Shown: positions 32,998-36,705 of the stretch, in pieces
Numbering within the stretch: the stretch's first letter is position 1
Layout of the letters: each line of letters starts with the position of its first letter
DNA from: an uncultured Bacteroidota bacterium
GTDB taxonomy: Bacteria; Bacteroidota; Bacteroidia; Chitinophagales; Chitinophagaceae
Assembly: GCA_903926605.1 (NCBI GenBank)
Contig: CAIYJV010000290.1
Location: 1-36,705, forward strand
Direction of reading: 5' to 3'
Length of the DNA stretch: 36,705 nucleotides
The notes under the pieces: model-generated
What the model saw: the letters and a program-made list of their open reading frames with translations, nothing else
Told to the model about the DNA's origin: nothing
The model's database searches: none
Translations under genes and position numbers: made by a program

Positions 32998-33579
32998 ATG
33001 AAAAAGTTAGCACTGCTTACGGCCTGTGGGCTTATTTTAGGAAATTCTGTATTCGCTCAAAAATCAAAGCCTGCGGCTGCCAAACCGGAAAGCGCCGCGA
33101 GCGAAACTACCGAAGCTGCACCCCATACGGGATTGAAACTGGGTTGGCTGAATTCAGCACTGCTGCTGGACGGTATGCCTGAAAAAGTAAAAGCAGACTC
33201 GATCATCACCAAGTATGCCCGCTCATTTCAGGAAATGATAGAAGGAATGGGTAAGGAGTATCAGGCAAAGGTTCAGGAATACCAGGCCAGCGAAAAGACC
33301 ATGACCGATGCCATGAAGGAAGTGAAGCAAAAAGAAATTCAGGACCTCCAGAACCGTGCAGAGTCTACCCAGCAGAGTGCTCAGGAAAAAGTAGGACAGA
33401 AGAAACAGGAAGTTTATGGCCCGATCCTGGAAAAGGCAGACAAGGCGATAAAAGCTGTAGCTAAAGAAAAAGGATACGACTATATTTTCGATGCCAGCAG
33501 CGGTGGCGGCACCTTGCTGTTTGCACGTGAGAGCGACAACATCACCCCACTGGTAAAAGAAAAGCTGGGAATAAAATAA
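32998..33579 (+). CDS. OmpH/Skp-family periplasmic chaperone, second copy
   Basis: This is a 193-residue Skp-like protein. A signal peptide (MKKLALLTACGLILGNSVFA) leads into an Ala/Glu/Ser/Pro-rich linker (about 22-45) not seen in the first copy. A beta strand (LKLGWLNSALLLDGM), a Gln/Lys-rich helical arm (about 70-150) and a C-terminal strand pair (YDYIFDASSGGGTLLFA) follow. The two copies are diverged but share the same fold layout, so they are ancient duplicates. The gene ends 28 bp before a strong bidirectional terminator. Confidence 0.9.
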   Translation: MKKLALLTACGLILGNSVFAQKSKPAAAKPESAASETTEAAPHTGLKLGWLNSALLLDGMPEKVKADSIITKYARSFQEMIEGMGKEYQAKVQEYQASEKTMTDAMKEVKQKEIQDLQNRAESTQQSAQEKVGQKKQEVYGPILEKADKAIKAVAKEKGYDYIFDASSGGGTLLFARESDNITPLVKEKLGIK

Positions 33580-33607
33580 ATAGGATTACTTGTTGAATAG
33601 TTTTTTG

Positions 33608-33647
33608 AAAAGCACAATGCCCTGAATTTTCAGGGCATTGTGCTTTT
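33608..33647. terminator. Bidirectional intrinsic terminator between the skp genes and uvrA
   Basis: A perfect 17-bp stem (33608-33624 with 33631-33647) has a 6-nt loop. The outer AAAA/TTTT pairs supply U runs on both strands. It separates convergent units ending at 33579 (plus) and 33671 (minus). Confidence 0.88.
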
Positions 33648-33670
33648 GGGGTGGAGGGTTGCTGGATCAG

Positions 33671-36553
33671 TTAACGTGGCAGTTCGTCTTTCAGATAGAA
33701 TCCCGTAAAGCTGTCTTTCAGTCCGGCTATTTTCTCAGGGGTGCCTTCACCTACCAGCGTGCCACCGCCGGATCCGCCTTCCGGTCCCATGTCTATCACA
33801 TAGTCGGCCACCTTTATCACGTCCATGTTGTGCTCTATGACCAGCACGGTGTTACCGCGTTCTACCAACCTGTTCAGGACAAGAAGCAGGTGGTTTATGT
33901 CTTCGAAGTGAAGCCCGGTAGTGGGTTCATCCAGTATATATATGGTCTGTCCGGTATCCCGTTTGGATAGTTCGGTGGCCAGCTTCACGCGCTGCGCCTC
34001 GCCGCCACTCAACGTAACTGCGCTTTGGCCCAGCGTGACATACCCTAGTCCCACATCTGCCAGGGTTTTTATTTTACGGTGCAAGTAGGGTACGTTCACA
34101 AAAAACTCCACGGCTTCCTCTACAGTCATATTGAGCACGTCTGAAATAGATTTGCCCTTGTAGCGTATTTCCAGCGTTTCACGGTTGTAGCGGCGTCCAT
34201 TGCACTTACTGCATGGCACGAACACATCGGGCAGGAAATTCATTTCTATGATCTTCATCCCGCCGCCCTGACACTCTTCGCAACGCCCACCCTTTACGTT
34301 GAACGAAAACCGACCTGCGTTGTATCCCCGGATCTTGGCTTCAGGTACCTGCGAAAAAAGCTGGCGTATCTCGTTGAAAAAACCGCAATAAGTGGATGGG
34401 TTGCTTCTGGGCGTTCGCCCTATCGGGCTTTGGTCAATTTCTATTACCTTATCTATATGTTCCAGTCCCTGTATCTTTTTGTAGGGCATGGGTGGTTGTT
34501 TGAAATTCGGGTAGCAGTGTTTTGCCAGCAGCGGATACAGCGTGTCGTTTATGAGCGTGCTTTTGCCACTGCCCGAAACCCCGGTGACACAAACAAAAGT
34601 GCCCAGCGGTATTTTAATATCCACTTGCTTCAGGTTATTTCCGTTGGCGCCGGTCAGCTTCAGGATTTTGCCATTGCCCTCGCGCCGCGTTTCGGGTACC
34701 GGTATCGAGCGGGTATGGTTGAGGTATTCTGCTGTAGTGGTTTTCCCTTTCAGCATTTCCGCCGGGGTTCCCTGACTTACAATTCGTCCGCCATGAATGC
34801 CGGCGGCTGGCCCGATATCTATCAGATAGTCAGAGGCCAGCATGATGTCTTTGTCGTGCTCCACCACCAGTACGGAGTTGCCCGTGTCGCGCAGGTTTTT
34901 CAAAGCCTTTATCAGCCGGTGGTTGTCGCGTTGGTGCAGACCTATACTGGGTTCGTCCAATATATAGGTTATACCTGTAAGTTGCGAACCGATCTGGGTA
35001 GCCAGCCTTATGCGTTGCGATTCGCCACCACTCAGGGTGCGGGTAGGCCGGTCGAGCGACAAATAGTGCAGGCCAACATCCATCAGAAAAGCCAGTCGGT
35101 CTTTTATTTCCTTTAACATGTCTTTGGCAATAATATTCTGCTTGGCGGTCAGGTCACCTGTTAGGCAATCGAACCATTGAGCCAGTTCCCGGAGGGATAA
35201 GGCCGATAATGCGGCAATATTTTCTCCGGCGACCTTAAAGTGTACACTTTCTTTTTTCAGCCGGCTACCCTGGCATTCAGGGCATACCGCCAGCGACATG
35301 AATTTTTCGGCCCAGGAGCGTATGCCTTCCGAGGTGGTTTCGTTAAACCAGCGCAGCACCATATTCACTATACCTTCAAATTCGTGCTTTGTCAGCGTAT
35401 CCGCAAAGGCTGAATCCTTTTGTTCGGTATAGGTAATAATGCCTTCTTCATTGCCATAAAGCAAAATGTTGAGCTGCTTTTCAGGAAGGTCGCTTATGGG
35501 TTTGTCAAACGATAGTTTTGATTTTTGTGCCAGCGATTTCAGGCTTTGGTAAGACCACGCCTCCCGCTCCTCCCCCAATGGTGCGATGCCTCCCTGAGCA
35601 ATGCTTTTTCCGGGGTCGGGTATCACCTCCTGCATATTCACCTGATAAATGCTGCCCAGCCCCTTGCAATGCGGGCATGCCCCGTAGGGCGAGTTGAACG
35701 AGAATGTGTTGGGCGAGGGCTCTTCGTAGGAGATGCCGGTTTCCGGGCACATCAGATGCTTGCTGTACCTGGCTATTTCGTCTGTTTCGGCATTGGCTAC
35801 AAACATCAGTTCTTTTCCGGTTTGCAACGCCTTTTGTATGCTTTGGCTCAGCCGGAGTTGGTCTGTTTCTTTCACGATCACCCTGTCTACCACCAATTCT
35901 ATATCATGAATTTTGTAGCGGTCCAGTTGCATCCTTTCTTTCAGGTCGGTCACTTCTCCGTCTATGCGTACCTTCAGATAGCCTTGTTTGCGCAACTGCT
36001 CAAAGAGTTCCCTGTAGTGACCTTTCCGGCCTCGGACCACCGGTGCGAGTATCAGTATTTTTTTGCCGGAAAAGTTTTCCAATACATGGTGCACTATTTC
36101 TTCCTCACTGAACCGGGTCATTTTTTTTCCGGTGTTATAGGAATAGGCGTCGGCTATGCGTGCAAAAAGGAGTCGCAGAAAGTCGTAAACCTCTGTCACA
36201 GTGCCTACGGTAGATCGCGGGTTGCGGTTTGTTGTTTTTTGTTCGATTGAAATGACGGGGGAGAGACCAGTAAGTTTGTCTACATCAGGTCGTTCAAGGT
36301 CGCCCATGAATTGCCGCGCGTACGCAGAAAAACTCTCCATATAACGTCGTTGCCCTTCAGCGAAAATGGTATCGAATGCCAGCGACGATTTTCCGCTGCC
36401 GCTGATGCCGGTAATGACCACAAGTTTATTCTTCGGAATTTCTATATCTATGTTTTTCAGGTTGTGAACCCGGGCGCCATGAATACCGATCACGTTTTTC
36501 GGACTTTGTTCTACTGTCGTAGCCTCTGCTTGCTTCATAATTATACTGTGCAA
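33671..36553 (-). CDS. uvrA: UvrABC nucleotide excision repair protein UvrA
   Basis: This is a 960-residue DNA damage sensor, a tandem ABC ATPase that loads UvrB at lesions. The first Walker A (GISGSGKSS) is at about 49-57. The first zinc-binding site includes CPHCKGLG near 293, and a CPECQGSRL motif lies near 428. The first ABC signature LSGGESQRIRLA is near 508, followed by YILDEPSIGLHQRD. The second half has GVSGSGKST near 659, the damage-recognition zinc module (CEECQGGG and CSKCNGRRY, about 757-787) and the second signature LSGGEAQRVKLA near 848. Length and motifs are complete. ATG 36538 (MKQAEA) is an alternative start 5 codons in. It is a single-gene unit with a divergent A/T-rich upstream region (36554-36705) in which I see no clear promoter. 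Confidence 0.97.
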   Translation of the reverse strand: MHSIIMKQAEATTVEQSPKNVIGIHGARVHNLKNIDIEIPKNKLVVITGISGSGKSSLAFDTIFAEGQRRYMESFSAYARQFMGDLERPDVDKLTGLSPVISIEQKTTNRNPRSTVGTVTEVYDFLRLLFARIADAYSYNTGKKMTRFSEEEIVHHVLENFSGKKILILAPVVRGRKGHYRELFEQLRKQGYLKVRIDGEVTDLKERMQLDRYKIHDIELVVDRVIVKETDQLRLSQSIQKALQTGKELMFVANAETDEIARYSKHLMCPETGISYEEPSPNTFSFNSPYGACPHCKGLGSIYQVNMQEVIPDPGKSIAQGGIAPLGEEREAWSYQSLKSLAQKSKLSFDKPISDLPEKQLNILLYGNEEGIITYTEQKDSAFADTLTKHEFEGIVNMVLRWFNETTSEGIRSWAEKFMSLAVCPECQGSRLKKESVHFKVAGENIAALSALSLRELAQWFDCLTGDLTAKQNIIAKDMLKEIKDRLAFLMDVGLHYLSLDRPTRTLSGGESQRIRLATQIGSQLTGITYILDEPSIGLHQRDNHRLIKALKNLRDTGNSVLVVEHDKDIMLASDYLIDIGPAAGIHGGRIVSQGTPAEMLKGKTTTAEYLNHTRSIPVPETRREGNGKILKLTGANGNNLKQVDIKIPLGTFVCVTGVSGSGKSTLINDTLYPLLAKHCYPNFKQPPMPYKKIQGLEHIDKVIEIDQSPIGRTPRSNPSTYCGFFNEIRQLFSQVPEAKIRGYNAGRFSFNVKGGRCEECQGGGMKIIEMNFLPDVFVPCSKCNGRRYNRETLEIRYKGKSISDVLNMTVEEAVEFFVNVPYLHRKIKTLADVGLGYVTLGQSAVTLSGGEAQRVKLATELSKRDTGQTIYILDEPTTGLHFEDINHLLLVLNRLVERGNTVLVIEHNMDVIKVADYVIDMGPEGGSGGGTLVGEGTPEKIAGLKDSFTGFYLKDELPR

Positions 36554-36705
36554 TTTAAGGTAAATCGGTTTATCGGTAGCAGGAAGTGTAGGGGCTCTGT
36601 TTTTACGTTTTTGAAAACTAATTTTTAATACTACGTTAGATTAATTTTTTTTAATGTCTTGTATGGGTAATATTTTTTCTTCTTTTATTTATTTCTTTGG
36701 TTTAA

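Noticed and set aside
33671-36250. Long plus-strand ORFs antisense to uvrA (for example 34430-35116 and 35525-36250)
   Set aside because: They lie wholly within a complete, conserved uvrA and show no recognisable protein features.

Overview
The window looks like chromosomal DNA of a Bacteroidota, most likely Chitinophagales/Chitinophagaceae. Evidence: secreted proteins with type IX secretion (T9SS) C-terminal sorting domains, GGK-type lipoproteins, start codons preceded by A/T-rich leaders rather than Shine-Dalgarno sequences, and repeated matches to the Bacteroidota primary-sigma promoter (TTTG, about 20 nt, TAnnTTTG). I see no rRNA, tRNA, CRISPR array, insertion sequence or phage gene.

Layout. 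(a) 1-4117: end of a surface-polysaccharide locus, with the 3' part of a Wzc-type tyrosine kinase, a Wzm-type ABC permease without an ATPase gene beside it, and a TMTC-like membrane/TPR protein. (b) 4126-5916, minus: long-chain acyl-CoA synthetase. (c) 6243-15300: two giant tandem paralogous T9SS surface proteins, each with 10 + 4 Ig-like repeats, colinear but with different N-terminal modules. (d) 15337-17171: a lipoprotein alpha/beta hydrolase and a TIGR01777-type epimerase. (e) 17336-19335: a TPR protein ending in a histidine-kinase dimerisation-like helix pair but lacking the ATPase domain, followed by a lone receiver-domain protein. (f) 19368-22838: a small lipoprotein, purN, an orphan OmpR-type regulator, ruvC and a DUF3108 protein. 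(g) 22929-24493: a 61-residue protein and the rpsF-rpsR-rplI operon with a strong promoter, structured leader and terminator. (h) 24697-26302, minus: two lipoproteins, one with a collagen-like stretch and one with an EGF-like module. (i) 26617-28670: an OmpR/CusR-CusS-type two-component pair. (j) 28923-33579: uppS, bamA and two skp/ompH-like genes, an envelope-biogenesis cluster. (k) 33671-36553, minus: uvrA, sharing a bidirectional terminator with the skp cluster.

Most of the window is core housekeeping or envelope biology. The accessory signals are the paired giant adhesin-like genes, the kinase-less TPR/DHp plus receiver pair, the Tyr-Gly tail of the tyrosine kinase and the TMTC-like protein. 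I found no complete, clearly new defence or mobile system.
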